DNA of 64,000 nucleotides from Bradyrhizobium sp. B097. Its GTDB lineage: Bacteria; Pseudomonadota; Alphaproteobacteria; Rhizobiales; Xanthobacteraceae. The position numbers were made by a program, and so were the translations under genes. The notes beneath the pieces were generated by a model that was given only the letters and a program-made list of their open reading frames with translations, ran no database searches and was not told the DNA's origin. The stretch spans positions 1-64,000 of the forward strand of contig NZ_CP152412.1 of the NCBI RefSeq assembly GCF_038957035.1. Direction: 5' to 3'. Below, one piece after another: positions 8,575 through 18,169 of the stretch (position 1 is the stretch's first letter; each line of letters begins with the position of its first letter).

Positions 8575-11185
8575 TGACGATCCTCATGGGCACCACGATC
8601 ACCTTGCGGACGGGCTTGCCGCCCAGTGCGGCTTTTACCGCATCGAGCGCCAAAACGGCAGCCTCTATATCCGCATTTTGCGCCGCCCGTGGCACGGTAA
8701 CATCACCTCGTTTTTTACCGTTGACCTGGACGACCAGGGTCACGCTGTCTTCGACCAGCAAATCGCGTTCGATTTGCGGCCAATCGGCCTCGGAAACCAG
8801 CCCGGACTGGCCCAGAACCACCCAGCACTCCTCGGCCAAATGCGGCATCATCGGCGAGAACAGTTGGACCAGGATGGTCGCAGCCTCTTTCACCGCCCAG
8901 GCCACATCCGGGGCAGGCTTGTCACCTTGGGCCAGCACCTCGGACAGCGCATTGGCGAATTCGCGGATATGGGCGAGGCAGACGTTGAAATGCAGCCGCT
9001 CGATCCCGGACGACACCTTGTCGAGCGCGCCATGGGCGGCCTTGCGCAGCGCCAGCGCCTCGGGCCCAAACGTGCCGGGCCGGGCCGCCGGCGCCGATTT
9101 GGCGATCTCGGCCGATTCGTTCACCAGCCGCCACAGCCGCTGCACGAAGCGCGAGGCGCCCTGCACGCGTTCGTCGCTCCAGATCACGTCGCGGTCCGGC
9201 GGCGAGTCCGACAGCATGAACCAGCGCGCGACGTCGGCGCCGTAGCTTGCGATGATGTCGTCGGGGTCGACGGTGTTCTTCTTCGACTTCGACATCTTCT
9301 CGATCGGGCCGATCTCGATGTCCTCGCCGGTCGCCATCAGCATCGCGCGGCGGCCATTGCCGCCGACCTCGATCTTGACCTCGGCCGGCGTGACCCAGCT
9401 GCCGTCGGCCTTCTGATAGGTCTCGTGCACCACCATGCCTTGGGTGAACATGCCGGCGAACGGCTCGCTCATGTCGATGTGGCCGGTCGCCTTCATCGCG
9501 CGGGTGAAGAAGCGGCTGTACAGCAGATGCAGGATCGCGTGCTCGACGCCGCCGATATACTGGTCGACCGGCATCATCCGGTTGGCGACCGCGGGCGTGG
9601 TCGGCGCCGTTTCGTTCCAGGGATCGGTGAAGCGCGCGAAGTACCACGACGAGTCCACGAAGGTGTCCATGGTGTCGGTCTCGCGCACGGCCTTGCCGCC
9701 GCACTTCGGGCAAGTGACGTGCTTCCAGGTCGGATGATGGTCGAGCGCGTTGCCCGGCCTGTCGAAGCTGACATCCTCCGGCAGCGTCACCGGCAACTGG
9801 TCGTCGGGCACCGGCACCACGTCGCAGGTCGGACAGTGGATCACCGGGATCGGGCAGCCCCAGTAGCGCTGGCGCGAAATGCCCCAGTCGCGCAGCCGGA
9901 AATTCACCTGCCGCTCGCCGACCGGCGCGTTCCCGCGCAGCTCGTTCTCCAGACGCTTCGCGACCTCTTCCTTGGCATCGTCGATCGTCATGCCGTCGAG
10001 GAAGCGCGAATTGATCATGCGGCCGTCTCCGTCATAGGCGGTGTCGGTGATGAAAAACGTCTTCGGGTCCTGGCCCTCGGGGCAGACCACCGGCACGTTG
10101 CCGAGGCCGTATTTGTTGACGAAGTCGAGGTCGCGCTGGTCGTGCGCCGGGCAGCCGAAGATGGCGCCGGTGCCGTATTCCATCAGCACGAAGTTCGCGA
10201 CATAGACCGGCAGCTTCCAGCTCGGATCGAACGGATGCACCGCCTTGATGCCGGTGTCGAAGCCCTGCTTCTCGGCGGTGTCGATGATCGACTGCGCGGT
10301 GCCGATCTTCTTGATGTCGGCGATGAACTCCGCGAGCTTCGGGTTCTTCGCGGCAGCGGCCTGCGCCAGCGGATGATCCGCCGAGATCGCCATGAATTTG
10401 GCGCCGAACAGCGTGTCCGGCCGCGTCGTGAAGATCTTCAGCTCGCTCTCGCCGGCCGGCGTCGTCGCCGGATCCAGCGCGAAGCGGATCAACAGGCCCT
10501 CGGAGCGGCCGATCCAGTTGCGCTGCATCAGCCGCACCTTGTCGGGCCAGCGGTCGAGACCGTCCAGTGCCTCCAGCAGCTCCTGCGCGTACTTCGTGAT
10601 CTTGAAGACCCACTGGCTCATCTCACGCTGCTCGACGACAGCGCCGGAACGCCAGCCGCGACCGTCGATCACCTGCTCGTTGGCGAGCACCGTCATGTCG
10701 ACCGGATCCCAGTTCAGCTTGCGCTTCTCGCGCTCGGCGAGGCCGGCGCGCAGCATGTCCAGGAACATCTTCTGCTGATGCTTGTAGTAGCTGGGGTCGC
10801 AGGTCGCGAACTCCCGGCTCCAGTCAAGCGACAGCCCGATCGACTTGAGCTGCTTCTTCATCGCGGCGATGTTGTCGTAGGTCCAGGCCTTCGGCGCCAC
10901 CTTGCGCTCGATCGCGGCATTCTCCGCCGGCAGGCCGAACGCGTCCCAGCCCATCGGGTGCAGCACGTTGAAGCCCTTGGCGCGCATGAAGCGGGCCAGC
11001 ACGTCGCCGAGCGTGTAGTTGCGGACATGGCCGATATGAATGCGCCCCGACGGGTACGGGAACATCTCGAGCACGTAGTATTTCGGCCGCGGATCGTCGT
11101 TCTTGGAGGCGAAGATCGCCTTTTCGTCCCAGGTGGCTTGCCAGCGGGGCTCGGATTCACGGGCGTTGTAGCGTTCGGCGGTCAT
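8561..11185 (-). CDS. leuS: Leucyl-tRNA synthetase
   Basis: LeuS charges tRNA-Leu. The start [20 protein letters not shown] gives 874 residues. Class I signatures are present: [17 protein letters not shown] (HIGH box), the CP1 editing region with [12 protein letters not shown], zinc-ribbon cysteines in HCPTCDVVP and TCPKCGGKA, and MSKSKKN (KMSKS). The frame is open 104 codons further upstream, but that part crosses a hairpin repeat and does not look like protein. It is the first gene of the leuS-lptE-holA operon. Confidence 0.97.
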   Translation of the reverse strand: MTAERYNARESEPRWQATWDEKAIFASKNDDPRPKYYVLEMFPYPSGRIHIGHVRNYTLGDVLARFMRAKGFNVLHPMGWDAFGLPAENAAIERKVAPKAWTYDNIAAMKKQLKSIGLSLDWSREFATCDPSYYKHQQKMFLDMLRAGLAEREKRKLNWDPVDMTVLANEQVIDGRGWRSGAVVEQREMSQWVFKITKYAQELLEALDGLDRWPDKVRLMQRNWIGRSEGLLIRFALDPATTPAGESELKIFTTRPDTLFGAKFMAISADHPLAQAAAAKNPKLAEFIADIKKIGTAQSIIDTAEKQGFDTGIKAVHPFDPSWKLPVYVANFVLMEYGTGAIFGCPAHDQRDLDFVNKYGLGNVPVVCPEGQDPKTFFITDTAYDGDGRMINSRFLDGMTIDDAKEEVAKRLENELRGNAPVGERQVNFRLRDWGISRQRYWGCPIPVIHCPTCDVVPVPDDQLPVTLPEDVSFDRPGNALDHHPTWKHVTCPKCGGKAVRETDTMDTFVDSSWYFARFTDPWNETAPTTPAVANRMMPVDQYIGGVEHAILHLLYSRFFTRAMKATGHIDMSEPFAGMFTQGMVVHETYQKADGSWVTPAEVKIEVGGNGRRAMLMATGEDIEIGPIEKMSKSKKNTVDPDDIIASYGADVARWFMLSDSPPDRDVIWSDERVQGASRFVQRLWRLVNESAEIAKSAPAARPGTFGPEALALRKAAHGALDKVSSGIERLHFNVCLAHIREFANALSEVLAQGDKPAPDVAWAVKEAATILVQLFSPMMPHLAEECWVVLGQSGLVSEADWPQIERDLLVEDSVTLVVQVNGKKRGDVTVPRAAQNADIEAAVLALDAVKAALGGKPVRKVIVVPMRIVNVVG

Positions 11186-11531
11186 GAAATCGCAGGGATT
11201 CTGGGTGGTTTTGGGTGGTTTTCGGGTCCCATCCGGGGACGGCGGACTAGGCCATAAAATCGCCCATGGGGTCAACGGCTTGGGGGCTCCAAACGCCCGA
11301 TCCCGTCGCGCAGCCGCCCTGCTGTTGTCGCAGGGGGCGTCGCCCTCAGCCTCCCCCGTCGTCCTGGCGAAAGCCAGGACCCATAGCCACAGGGCCTGTT
11401 GGGATAACGGACCGCGGCCCCAGCCCCGCGCAATCATGACCAGCGGGGGTAATGGGTCCTGGCCTTCGCCAGGACGACACCGAAGGTGCGGCGTCACCGG
11501 TGGTCACAGTTCCGTGTCATCGCGACGACGC
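11186..11531. other. Gene-free gap upstream of leuS
   Basis: These 346 bases lie between the leuS start and the end of the next leftward gene. They hold a long inverted repeat (11358-11478) and a non-repeated stretch just before leuS that should contain its promoter. No clear -35/-10 pair was identified. Confidence 0.6.
11358..11478. repeat. Hairpin repeat, GTCGTCC family (CCTGGCGAAAGCCAGG type)
   Basis: The left end GTCGTCCTGGCGAAAGCCAG and the right end CTGGCCTTCGCCAGGACGAC form long complementary arms, and each end is itself a small hairpin. The architecture matches 14052-14168, 49481-49621 and 61378-61494, with different stem bases. Confidence 0.85.
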
Positions 11532-13223
11532 TCAACTCGCCAGCGCCATCCCGGCTTCATCCAGCGTCTGCAAGAAGCCGTGCTCGATCACGGCATTCCT
11601 GCCGCGGCGTTTGGCGGCGTAGAGGGCGGCGTCGGCGGCTTCGATCAGGTCGCCGGGGCGCTGGGTCTCGTTCGGCTTGGTCGTGGCGACGCCGACGCTG
11701 ACGGTGACGACGCAATGGCTCGAGGGGGCGTGCGGCACGGCGAGGCCGAGGATTGCGGTGCGCACGGTCTCGCCGATCGCGAGCGCGTGCGCGGCGTCGG
11801 TGTTCGGCAGCAATAGACAAAATTCCTCGCCGCCATAGCGGCCGGCAAAGCCCATCGTGTCGGCGGCGATCCCGGCCAGCGTTTCGCCAATTCGCGTGAG
11901 GCAGACGTCGCCCTCGGGGTGGCCGTAGGTGTCGTTGTAGAGCTTGAAGTGATCGACATCGATCATCATCAGCGACAGCTCGCATTCATACTGCTGCGCC
12001 CGCATCCACTCGAAATCGAGCCGGCTCTGGAAGCCGCGGCGGTTGGCAAGGCCCGACAGCGCATCGATCGAGGCCATCACGGTGAGACGATCGTTGGAGG
12101 CGACGAGCTCGCGCTCGCGCTGGCTGAGCTGCGCCGCCATCGCGTTGAAGGCGCGCGCCAGCGGCACGAATTCCGACGGCAGCTTGTGCTTGGCGACGCG
12201 CGCCGACCAGTCACCCTCGCCGAAGCGCCGCGCCATGCTGGTCATCAGCTCGATCGGATGGATGACGAGCCGCTCCGCGCCGACGAGGGCACCCAACAAA
12301 ACGAAGAGGCAGACGAAGCCGAGCTGCAGATAGGCGGTGCGGATCTCACGGCTGATCGCCGCCGTCACCTTGGCCTCATCCATGCTCACGATCAGGCGGG
12401 ATTGCGTTCCGGCGATGCGGGCGAAGCTCAGCGTGCGCTGCGCGCCGTCGGCCGCCGTGAACGACACCGAGCCTGACGGTTCGTCGTAGCTCAGCGCCTT
12501 CTCCGCGATCGCCGACATCAAGGGGATGGTGTCGAGCGAGCGGCCGATCAGGCTCGCATGGTCCGCGGGGGCTGCGACCACGACGCCGGTCGAGTCGACC
12601 AGCACGGCCGACATGCCGGGCTGGCCGCCGAGATTGGCCATGATCTGCGACAGCCAGTCGATGTTGATGCCGGCGACGACGATGGAGTCGAGCTCCGGAT
12701 TGATCGCGGCCACCGGATAGGCGGCCATCATCATCGGCCGGCCATTGGTCCTGCCGCGCAGATAGTCGCTGAACACGAAGCCGCGGTTGTCCTGCGCCTT
12801 CTTGAAATATTCGCGGTCGCCGAGATTGAGCCCGACCTGGCTGTTGAGCGTCGAACACTGCACCAGCCCGTCCCTGGAGACGAACATGATGCTGCGGATC
12901 CATGGCAGCACCGTCGGCAGGCTGGCGCGCAGCACCTCGCAGCTCTGCCCGATGCCGCCGGAGGCGCGGATATAGGCGGCCGATTTCAGCATGGTCTCGA
13001 CCGAGGAGACCACCTCGCGCTGGGTTTCGGCGGCGTGCGCGGTGAGGTTGGCATAGCCTGCCGCGGCCTGCGCGATCTGCGTCGAGCGGAAATTCTCCAG
13101 CGTGCGGACGCGATCGAGCATCAAGGGCGCGACCAGCATCACCGCAAGCAAAGCGAGCCGGGCACGAATGCCCAGAACCTTCTTGAGTCTGACCCGGTTG
13201 CGGTTGAAAGTGACGCCCGACAT
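11532..13223 (-). CDS. Membrane-bound CACHE-HAMP-GGDEF protein (probable diguanylate cyclase)
   Basis: The protein probably makes c-di-GMP in response to an extracellular ligand. It has 563 residues: TM helix about 19-36, a periplasmic double-CACHE-like sensor region (with REYFKKAQDNRGFVFSDYL), a second TM around 290-310, a HAMP linker, and a C-terminal GGDEF domain with LSGLANRRGF, MMIDVDHFKLYNDTYGH and active-site RYGGEEF. The RxxD inhibitory site expected five residues before GGEEF is absent (DTMG there), so classical product inhibition is not predicted. The ligand is unknown. It is divergent from yggS across about 110 bases. Confidence 0.9.
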   Translation of the reverse strand: MSGVTFNRNRVRLKKVLGIRARLALLAVMLVAPLMLDRVRTLENFRSTQIAQAAAGYANLTAHAAETQREVVSSVETMLKSAAYIRASGGIGQSCEVLRASLPTVLPWIRSIMFVSRDGLVQCSTLNSQVGLNLGDREYFKKAQDNRGFVFSDYLRGRTNGRPMMMAAYPVAAINPELDSIVVAGINIDWLSQIMANLGGQPGMSAVLVDSTGVVVAAPADHASLIGRSLDTIPLMSAIAEKALSYDEPSGSVSFTAADGAQRTLSFARIAGTQSRLIVSMDEAKVTAAISREIRTAYLQLGFVCLFVLLGALVGAERLVIHPIELMTSMARRFGEGDWSARVAKHKLPSEFVPLARAFNAMAAQLSQRERELVASNDRLTVMASIDALSGLANRRGFQSRLDFEWMRAQQYECELSLMMIDVDHFKLYNDTYGHPEGDVCLTRIGETLAGIAADTMGFAGRYGGEEFCLLLPNTDAAHALAIGETVRTAILGLAVPHAPSSHCVVTVSVGVATTKPNETQRPGDLIEAADAALYAAKRRGRNAVIEHGFLQTLDEAGMALAS

Positions 13224-13277
13224 TCTGGTCCCTTGCCCGGGCGCAAGGTAGAGTGAAGGGCTTCAAAAAGCCTTTCC

Positions 13278-13295
13278 CGAATTTGGTAAAATTCG
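13278..13295. promoter_or_regulatory. Inverted repeat in the divergent GGDEF/yggS promoter region
   Basis: CGAATTT-GGTA-AAATTCG has perfect 7-bp arms in the short divergent region. It could be an operator or a structured leader. No regulator can be assigned. Confidence 0.35.
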
Positions 13296-13332
13296 AGCCA
13301 ACCCCCCGCGCCTGTCAGAGAACGGCACAAGC

Positions 13333-14049
13333 ATGATACAAAACCCGACCGCGCCGTTATCGGCTGATTCACCACATGACCCCGACTTTGGCCTCGCCGC
13401 CGTGGAGCAGGAGATCGCGCACGCCTGCAAGGAAGCGCGCCGCGACCGCGCGTCGGTGACCTTGATCGCGGTGTCGAAGACATTCGCGGGCGACGCAATT
13501 TTGCCGATTATCGGCGCCGGACAGCGCGTATTTGGCGAAAACCGCGTGCAGGAGGCCAAGGGCAAGTGGCCGGAATTGATCCAGGCTAATCCCGGTCTGC
13601 AGCTGCATCTGATCGGGCCGTTGCAGTCGAACAAAGCCAAGGAGGCGGTCGCGCTGTTCGATGCGATCCATTCGGTCGACCGCGCCAGCATTTGCGAAGC
13701 GTTAGCCAAGGAAATCAAAAATCAAGGGAAGCAGCCGGAGCTGTTCGTCCAGATCAACACCGGCGAGGAGCCGCAGAAGGCCGGCGTCGCGCCGCAGGAC
13801 GCGGATGCCTTCATCGCGGCATGCCGCGACAATTATGGCCTGCAGATTTCAGGACTGATGTGCATCCCGCCGGTCGACCAGGCTCCGGCGCCGCATTTCG
13901 CACTGTGCGCCAAGATCGCCGCGCGCAATGGGCTGACAAATCTCTCGATGGGCATGAGCGCGGATTTCGCCGTGGCGATCCAGATGGGCGCCACCCATGT
14001 GCGGGTGGGCTCGGCGATCTTTGGGACGCGGACGGTGGTGCACAACTAA
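13333..14049 (+). CDS. yggS: YggS-family pyridoxal-phosphate homeostasis protein (PLPBP)
   Basis: YggS proteins bind PLP and buffer vitamin B6 and amino-acid pools without known catalysis. The 238-residue protein has VTLIAVSKTF with the PLP lysine K49, GQRVFGENRVQEAKGKW, LHLIGPLQSNKAKEAV, LFVQINTGEEPQKAGV, LMCIPP and LSMGMSADFAVAIQMGATHVRVGSAIFG. This is the single-domain alanine-racemase-like barrel of the family. It converges with the hydratase gene across a hairpin repeat. Confidence 0.93.
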   Translation: MIQNPTAPLSADSPHDPDFGLAAVEQEIAHACKEARRDRASVTLIAVSKTFAGDAILPIIGAGQRVFGENRVQEAKGKWPELIQANPGLQLHLIGPLQSNKAKEAVALFDAIHSVDRASICEALAKEIKNQGKQPELFVQINTGEEPQKAGVAPQDADAFIAACRDNYGLQISGLMCIPPVDQAPAPHFALCAKIAARNGLTNLSMGMSADFAVAIQMGATHVRVGSAIFGTRTVVHN

Positions 14050-14051
14050 CC

Positions 14052-14168
14052 GTCGTCCCTGCGAAAGCAGGGATCCATACGCCGCGGCCATCGCAAAGGG
14101 CACGCGGTTCGATCCGCGCACAACAACTGACTTCGGTGGTTATGGGTCCCTGCTTTCGCAGGGACGAC
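14052..14168. repeat. Hairpin repeat, GTCGTCC family (CCTGCGAAAGCAGG type), at a convergent junction
   Basis: Left end GTCGTCCCTGCGAAAGCAGG and right end CCTGCTTTCGCAGGGACGAC are complementary. The repeat lies directly between the yggS stop and the end of the leftward hydratase gene. Confidence 0.88.
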
Positions 14169-14194
14169 AGCTGTGTGTGCCGTGAGCGCGCCGC

Positions 14195-14980
14195 TTACGC
14201 AAACTTCACCGACACGTTTCCGATCGCGCCGAAATCGGCGGCAAACACGTCGCCGGCCTGAATCGGCAGCGGCGGATGGCAGGTGCCGGTGGTGACGACT
14301 TCGCCTGCCCGCAACGTCAGTCCGAGCGCGCGCAGTTCATTGGCGCACCAGGCGAGTGCCACACGGGGATCGCCGAGCACGTTCTTGCCGTGGCCGGTGT
14401 AGCGCTCGCCGCGCAGCGTGATGGTCGGGCGCTGCTCGACCAGATCGATCGCGCGCCAGTCGGCCGACGTTGCAGGTCCGAGCACGAACAGATGCGCGCA
14501 GGCGTTGTCGGCGATCAGTTGCGCCTCGCCGGCCGATGTGAAATCGGCGAAGCGCGAATCTGGAATCTCGATTGCGGGATGCAGCGTGCCGACTGCGTCG
14601 AGTACCTCCTGCACACTGTAGAGCGTGGTGCGCGGACCGAGATCGTGCGCCATGCGGAAGGCGTATTCCGGCTCGCCGACGCGCATCTCGTTGCCCTTCA
14701 TCGATGCGGTGCCGCCATCAGCGATCAATGTTTCGGCGAGGATGCGTCCGGCCAACGGACCTGCGACGTTGATATGCTTCTGGCCGGCCTCGCTGGTCGC
14801 CGCGATCTTCCAGCCGAACAGCTTTTGGCGCGATGTCTTTTCCAGTTGGGCCTGCACCGCGTAGCCCTCGGCGCGGTCGCGCGGCCGCATGGCGCCATCG
14901 AGCGCGGCGAGTTTTGTTCCCGCGTGCCAGTGCTCGTGCAGGACCTTGGCGGCTGCGGCGATCTGGTTGTTGTCGAGCAT
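14195..14980 (-). CDS. 2-keto-4-pentenoate hydratase-like protein (MhpD/fumarylacetoacetase fold)
   Basis: The 261-residue protein resembles MhpD and the vinylpyruvate hydratases and oxo-acid decarboxylases of aromatic meta-cleavage pathways. Supporting motifs are GWKIAATSEAGQKHI, RVGEPEYAFRMAHDL, the metal-site glutamates in LHPAIEIPDSRF, ADNACAHLFVLGP, GHGKNVLGDPRVALAWCANEL and the C-terminal DVFAADFGAIGNVSVKF. No other meta-cleavage gene is nearby, so the true substrate is open; it may be a stand-alone hydratase or decarboxylase. Confidence 0.8.
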   Translation of the reverse strand: MLDNNQIAAAAKVLHEHWHAGTKLAALDGAMRPRDRAEGYAVQAQLEKTSRQKLFGWKIAATSEAGQKHINVAGPLAGRILAETLIADGGTASMKGNEMRVGEPEYAFRMAHDLGPRTTLYSVQEVLDAVGTLHPAIEIPDSRFADFTSAGEAQLIADNACAHLFVLGPATSADWRAIDLVEQRPTITLRGERYTGHGKNVLGDPRVALAWCANELRALGLTLRAGEVVTTGTCHPPLPIQAGDVFAADFGAIGNVSVKFA

Positions 14981-15082
14981 GCGGTTTCGTCCCTGCGGGA
15001 ATTTTCTGTGCTGCGCACGATCTCAGCACAAGCGCGTCGCGTTTGTCGCGTGGGAAAACCGATGCTCAGCTATTCGATAATT

Positions 15083-15622
15083 TTACCCGATGATGATTTT
15101 GGTCTGCGGCGACATCCGCCGCAGCAGCCGCAGCATCGACGCTTTCGTCATCGAGACGCAGCCCGCGGTCGGCCCGAAATTCGGCCGCGCCAGATGCAGG
15201 AAGACGGCGCTGCCGCGGCCGGCGATGCGCGGTGCGGCGTTGTGATCGATCTCGACAATGAAGTCGTAGAGGTGATCCTCGCGCGTCAGGCGGTCGCCGC
15301 CCTGCTCCCGATCGAGCCTGACAGGCTGGTTGTAATGGCGATCGGCGGGGTCCTCGCACCAGGCGTCCTCGCGGCGGATCGGCCGGGCCGGCAGGAAGGT
15401 CACCGGGCGCCGGTGGCGGTCGGCGCGCCACCAGAGCTGCCGCGGATGGAAGACGCCGCGTGGCGTGCCGCCGTCGCCCTCGCGCTTGTTGGCGAGGATT
15501 CCGCCGCGCCCGAGCGCCACGGGAACGGTCCAGCCATCGGCGGTCAGCCAGCCCCGGCGCGGATCGCCGGCGGCGCTGCGGACCTCGACGGCGGAGAGCG
15601 CGCGATCACGTTTCACTGTCAT
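15083..15622 (-). CDS. L,D-transpeptidase family protein (YkuD domain)
   Basis: YkuD enzymes form 3-3 peptidoglycan cross-links or attach proteins to the wall. The 179-residue protein has the catalytic signature HLARPNFGPTAGCVSM, with His143 and nucleophile Cys155, plus YDFIVEIDHN upstream. No signal peptide is visible at MTVKRDRALSAVEVRS, which is odd for a periplasmic enzyme; this short subfamily often looks so. It is transcribed divergently from the CenR-like regulator, an envelope regulator in related bacteria, which fits a cell-wall role. Confidence 0.85.
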   Translation of the reverse strand: MTVKRDRALSAVEVRSAAGDPRRGWLTADGWTVPVALGRGGILANKREGDGGTPRGVFHPRQLWWRADRHRRPVTFLPARPIRREDAWCEDPADRHYNQPVRLDREQGGDRLTREDHLYDFIVEIDHNAAPRIAGRGSAVFLHLARPNFGPTAGCVSMTKASMLRLLRRMSPQTKIIIG

Positions 15623-15712
15623 ATAAGTGATTGAAATAGCTGGCGTTCCTTTAAGAATCGTTCAAAACTGAACTTGCCTTGGACGGTTCGATCATTCTAT
15701 CTCCCGGCATTA

Positions 15713-15730
15713 CAGGACATTCACGTCCTG
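15713..15730. promoter_or_regulatory. Inverted repeat in the divergent L,D-transpeptidase/cenR region
   Basis: CAGGAC-ATTCAC-GTCCTG has perfect 6-bp arms in the 242-base divergent region. It is about 135 bases before the regulator start. It may be an operator; nothing here shows which protein binds. Confidence 0.3.
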
Positions 15731-15864
15731 CCCCGCCGGATTTGAGGTAGACTGCGCTGCCTTGTGAATCGGTAACGACGGCCTACCTGAGCACGTATCT
15801 AGCCGATGCTACGGCCATGAGCGCCCCCCGCTTCTGACCGCCCCGCCCCCGAAGGATTGTACCT

Positions 15865-16551
15865 ATGGCCAATGCCCGCAAGATCTTGATCGTGGATGAC
15901 GATACCGATCTGCGCGATACGCTGGTCGAGCAGCTGTCCCTGCACGAGGAATTCGAAGCCTCCGCAGTCGACACCGGCGCCAAGGGCGCCACTGCCGCCA
16001 AAGCCAATTCTCCCGATCTGGTCCTGATGGATGTCGGCCTGCCCGACACCGACGGCCGCGAAGTGGTCCGCAGCCTGCGCAAGGGCGGTTTCAAGGCCCC
16101 GATCATCATGCTGACCGGCCACGACACCGATTCCGACACCATCCTTGGCCTCGAAAGCGGCGCCAACGACTATGTGGCGAAGCCGTTCCGCTTCGCGGTG
16201 CTGCTGGCCCGGATCCGGGCGCAGCTGCGCCAGCACGAGGCCAGCGAGGACGCGGTGTTCTCGGTTGGCCCCTACTCGTTCCGGCCCGGCTCGAAGATGC
16301 TCACCGGCGCCAATGCCCGCAAGGTGCGGCTGACCGAAAAGGAAACCGCGATCCTGCGCTTCCTCTACCGCGCCGGCCAGATGCCGGTGTCGCGCGAGAC
16401 CCTGCTCCAGGAAGTCTGGGGCTATAACTCCGGTGTCACCACCCACACGCTGGAAACCCACATCTACCGCCTCCGCCAGAAGATCGAGAAGGACGCCGCC
16501 AACCCCGAAATCCTGGTGACGGAAGCCGGTGGCTACAAGCTGGTGCCGTGA
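15865..16551 (+). CDS. cenR: CenR/OtpR-like OmpR-family response regulator
   Basis: This two-component regulator has a receiver domain (acidic pocket DDD at 11-13, phospho-acceptor D56 in LVLMDVGLPD, K in NDYVAKPF) and a C-terminal winged helix (LTEKETAILRFLYRA, HTLETHIYRLRQKIE). It closely resembles the regulator called CenR in Caulobacter and OtpR in Brucella, which controls envelope integrity and is essential or growth-limiting there. The next gene encodes a cyclic-nucleotide-binding protein, as in the Brucella otpR locus, which supports the assignment. No histidine kinase (CenK) gene is in the window. Length is 228 residues. Confidence 0.82.
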   Translation: MANARKILIVDDDTDLRDTLVEQLSLHEEFEASAVDTGAKGATAAKANSPDLVLMDVGLPDTDGREVVRSLRKGGFKAPIIMLTGHDTDSDTILGLESGANDYVAKPFRFAVLLARIRAQLRQHEASEDAVFSVGPYSFRPGSKMLTGANARKVRLTEKETAILRFLYRAGQMPVSRETLLQEVWGYNSGVTTHTLETHIYRLRQKIEKDAANPEILVTEAGGYKLVP

Positions 16552-16608
16552 TACGCTTCGCGCTCAACGATTCGTGAAATCGAGGCGCACCGCGGTTACC
16601 GGCCCTGA

Positions 16609-17049
16609 ATGTCGATCGATGATGACGTAGCCCTGCTCGAGCAGGTCCCGACGATGCGTCTGTTGGGCGACAGCTCCTTGCGCATGCTGGCGATCGGCTC
16701 CGAGCAACGCGATTTCAACGCAGGCGAGGTGCTGTTCAAGACCGGCGACACGGCCGATGCCGGCTATGTCGTGCAGCGCGGCACGTTCCGGGTCGAGGAA
16801 GGCGGCGCCGAGATCATCGCCGGCCCCGGCGCGCTGATCGGCGAGCTCGCATTGATCGTCGCGATGAAGCGGCCCTCGACCGCGACCGCGCTGGAGCGCG
16901 GCTCGGTGATCCGCGTCGCGCGCAGCCTGTTCCAGCGCGTGCTGGAAAGCGATCCGGCCGCGGCCCGCCGCCTGCGCGACGAACTCGCGCTGCGGACCAG
17001 CCAGCTCGCGAGCGATATCCTGATGGCGGGCGGGAAGCTGAGTACGTAA
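16609..17049 (+). CDS. Cyclic-nucleotide-binding domain protein paired with cenR
   Basis: The 146-residue protein is essentially one cNMP-binding beta-roll: FNAGEVLFKTGDTADAGYVVQRGTFRV, then the phosphate-binding-cassette region GALIGELALIVAMKRPSTATA, and a short helical tail. The arginine that binds the cNMP phosphate is represented by R in KRPSTATA. There is no DNA-binding or kinase domain. It is 57 bases after the CenR-like gene, so probably co-transcribed. Its ligand and partner are unknown. Confidence 0.85.
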   Translation: MSIDDDVALLEQVPTMRLLGDSSLRMLAIGSEQRDFNAGEVLFKTGDTADAGYVVQRGTFRVEEGGAEIIAGPGALIGELALIVAMKRPSTATALERGSVIRVARSLFQRVLESDPAAARRLRDELALRTSQLASDILMAGGKLST

Positions 17050-17055
17050 TTCCTC

Positions 17056-17190
17056 GTCGTCCCGGACAAGCGAGCATCGCGAGCGCGATCCGGGACCCAT
17101 ACGCCGCAGCCCGTCTTTGGGCACAAGGGTCGACGGCTTTGCCAATTTCGGAGCCCTGTGGTTATGGGTCCCTGCGTTCGCAGGGACGAC
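17056..17190. repeat. Composite hairpin repeat at a convergent junction
   Basis: The left end GTCGTCCCGGACAAGCGA... GATCCGGGACCCATACGCC forms one hairpin. The right end CCCTGCGTTCGCAGGGACGAC belongs to the CCTGCG type. The outer GTCGTCC/GGGACGAC bases still pair, so this looks like a chimera of two stem types. Confidence 0.75.
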
Positions 17191-17197
17191 AGCGCGT

Positions 17198-18013
17198 CTA
17201 AACCTCCATCACCGCGGTGACAGGCACATGATCCGACGGGCGCTCCCAGCTGCGGGCGTCGCGGGTGATCTTGAAGTCGCTGACCTGATCCTTCAGCGCG
17301 CGCGAGACCCAGATGTGATCGAGCCTGCGGCCGCGGTCGCCGACGGTCCAGTCCGCGGCGCGATAGCTCCACCAGGTGTAGACCTTTTCCGACATCGGGA
17401 TCCGCTCGCGCGCGATGTCGAACCATTCGCCGTGCGCCTGGGCCGCGAGCAGCTTCTCGGTCTCGACCGGCGTGTGCGAGACCACCTTCAACAGCTGCTT
17501 GTGCGACCACACGTCATTCTCGTGCGGTGCGACGTTGAGGTCGCCGACCAGGATGTGACGGTCGTCGCCGCGCGGATGCAGGGGCTCGCAAGCCTTCATC
17601 TCGTCGAGGAATTGCAGCTTGTGCTCGAACTTCGGATTGAGCGCGGGATCGGGAATGTCGCCGCCGGCCGGCACGTAGAAATTATGCAGCACCAGCGGTT
17701 TTGAAAGCTGCGCTTTCTCGCCGAAGGAAACCGAGATGTGCCGCGAGTCGATCTTGTCGCAGAACGTCCGGATGTCGGTGGTCTCGAACGGCAGGCGCGA
17801 GACGATCGCGACGCCGTGATAGCCCTTCTGTCCGTTCAGCGCGATGTGCTCATAGCCGAGCCGCTTGAAGCGCTTCAGCGGAAACGCATCGTCGATGCAT
17901 TTGGTCTCCTGCAGGCACAGCACATCCGGCCGCGCGCTCTTCAGGAATTTGGCGACGATGTCGATGCGCAGGCGCACCGAATTGATGTTCCAGGTGGTGA
18001 CGGAGAACCGCAT
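17198..18013 (-). CDS. xthA: Exodeoxyribonuclease III
   Basis: XthA is an AP endonuclease and 3'-5' exonuclease of base excision repair. The 271-residue protein carries the EEP-fold motifs: MRFSVTTWNINSVRLR, VLCLQETKC (metal-binding Glu), GYHGVAIVSRLP, VLHNFYVPAGGD, HILVGDLNVAP, RRLDHIWVS and the C-terminal SDHVPVTAVMEV with the catalytic Asp-His. It converges with the cNMP-binding gene across a repeat and precedes another repeat on its 5' side. Confidence 0.96.
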   Translation of the reverse strand: MRFSVTTWNINSVRLRIDIVAKFLKSARPDVLCLQETKCIDDAFPLKRFKRLGYEHIALNGQKGYHGVAIVSRLPFETTDIRTFCDKIDSRHISVSFGEKAQLSKPLVLHNFYVPAGGDIPDPALNPKFEHKLQFLDEMKACEPLHPRGDDRHILVGDLNVAPHENDVWSHKQLLKVVSHTPVETEKLLAAQAHGEWFDIARERIPMSEKVYTWWSYRAADWTVGDRGRRLDHIWVSRALKDQVSDFKITRDARSWERPSDHVPVTAVMEV

Positions 18014-18075
18014 GAGAGGTGCGTCTTAGCACGGTTCTCGGCGCGGGTTAGCGCTTTGTCCACAAGCAAGCGCTT

Positions 18076-18160
18076 GTAGGATGGGTAGAGCGAAGCGAAA
18101 CCCATCACCTCAATCCGCGGCACGAAGTCGATGGGTTTCGCTGCGCTCTACCCATCCTAC
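18076..18160. repeat. Hairpin repeat, GTAGGATGGG family
   Basis: GTAGGATGGGTAGAGCGAAG at the left and the complementary GCGCTCTACCCATCCTAC at the right give arms of about 31 bp. It sits between the co-directional lolA and xthA. A degenerate relative lies between parA and parB. Confidence 0.88.
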
Positions 18161-18169
18161 GCAAACAGG

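Noticed and set aside
8474..11257. Very long open frame on the plus strand opposite leuS
   Set aside because: It is a mirror of the strong codon bias of leuS (GC-rich third positions) and has no protein-like motif; leuS is certain on the other strand.
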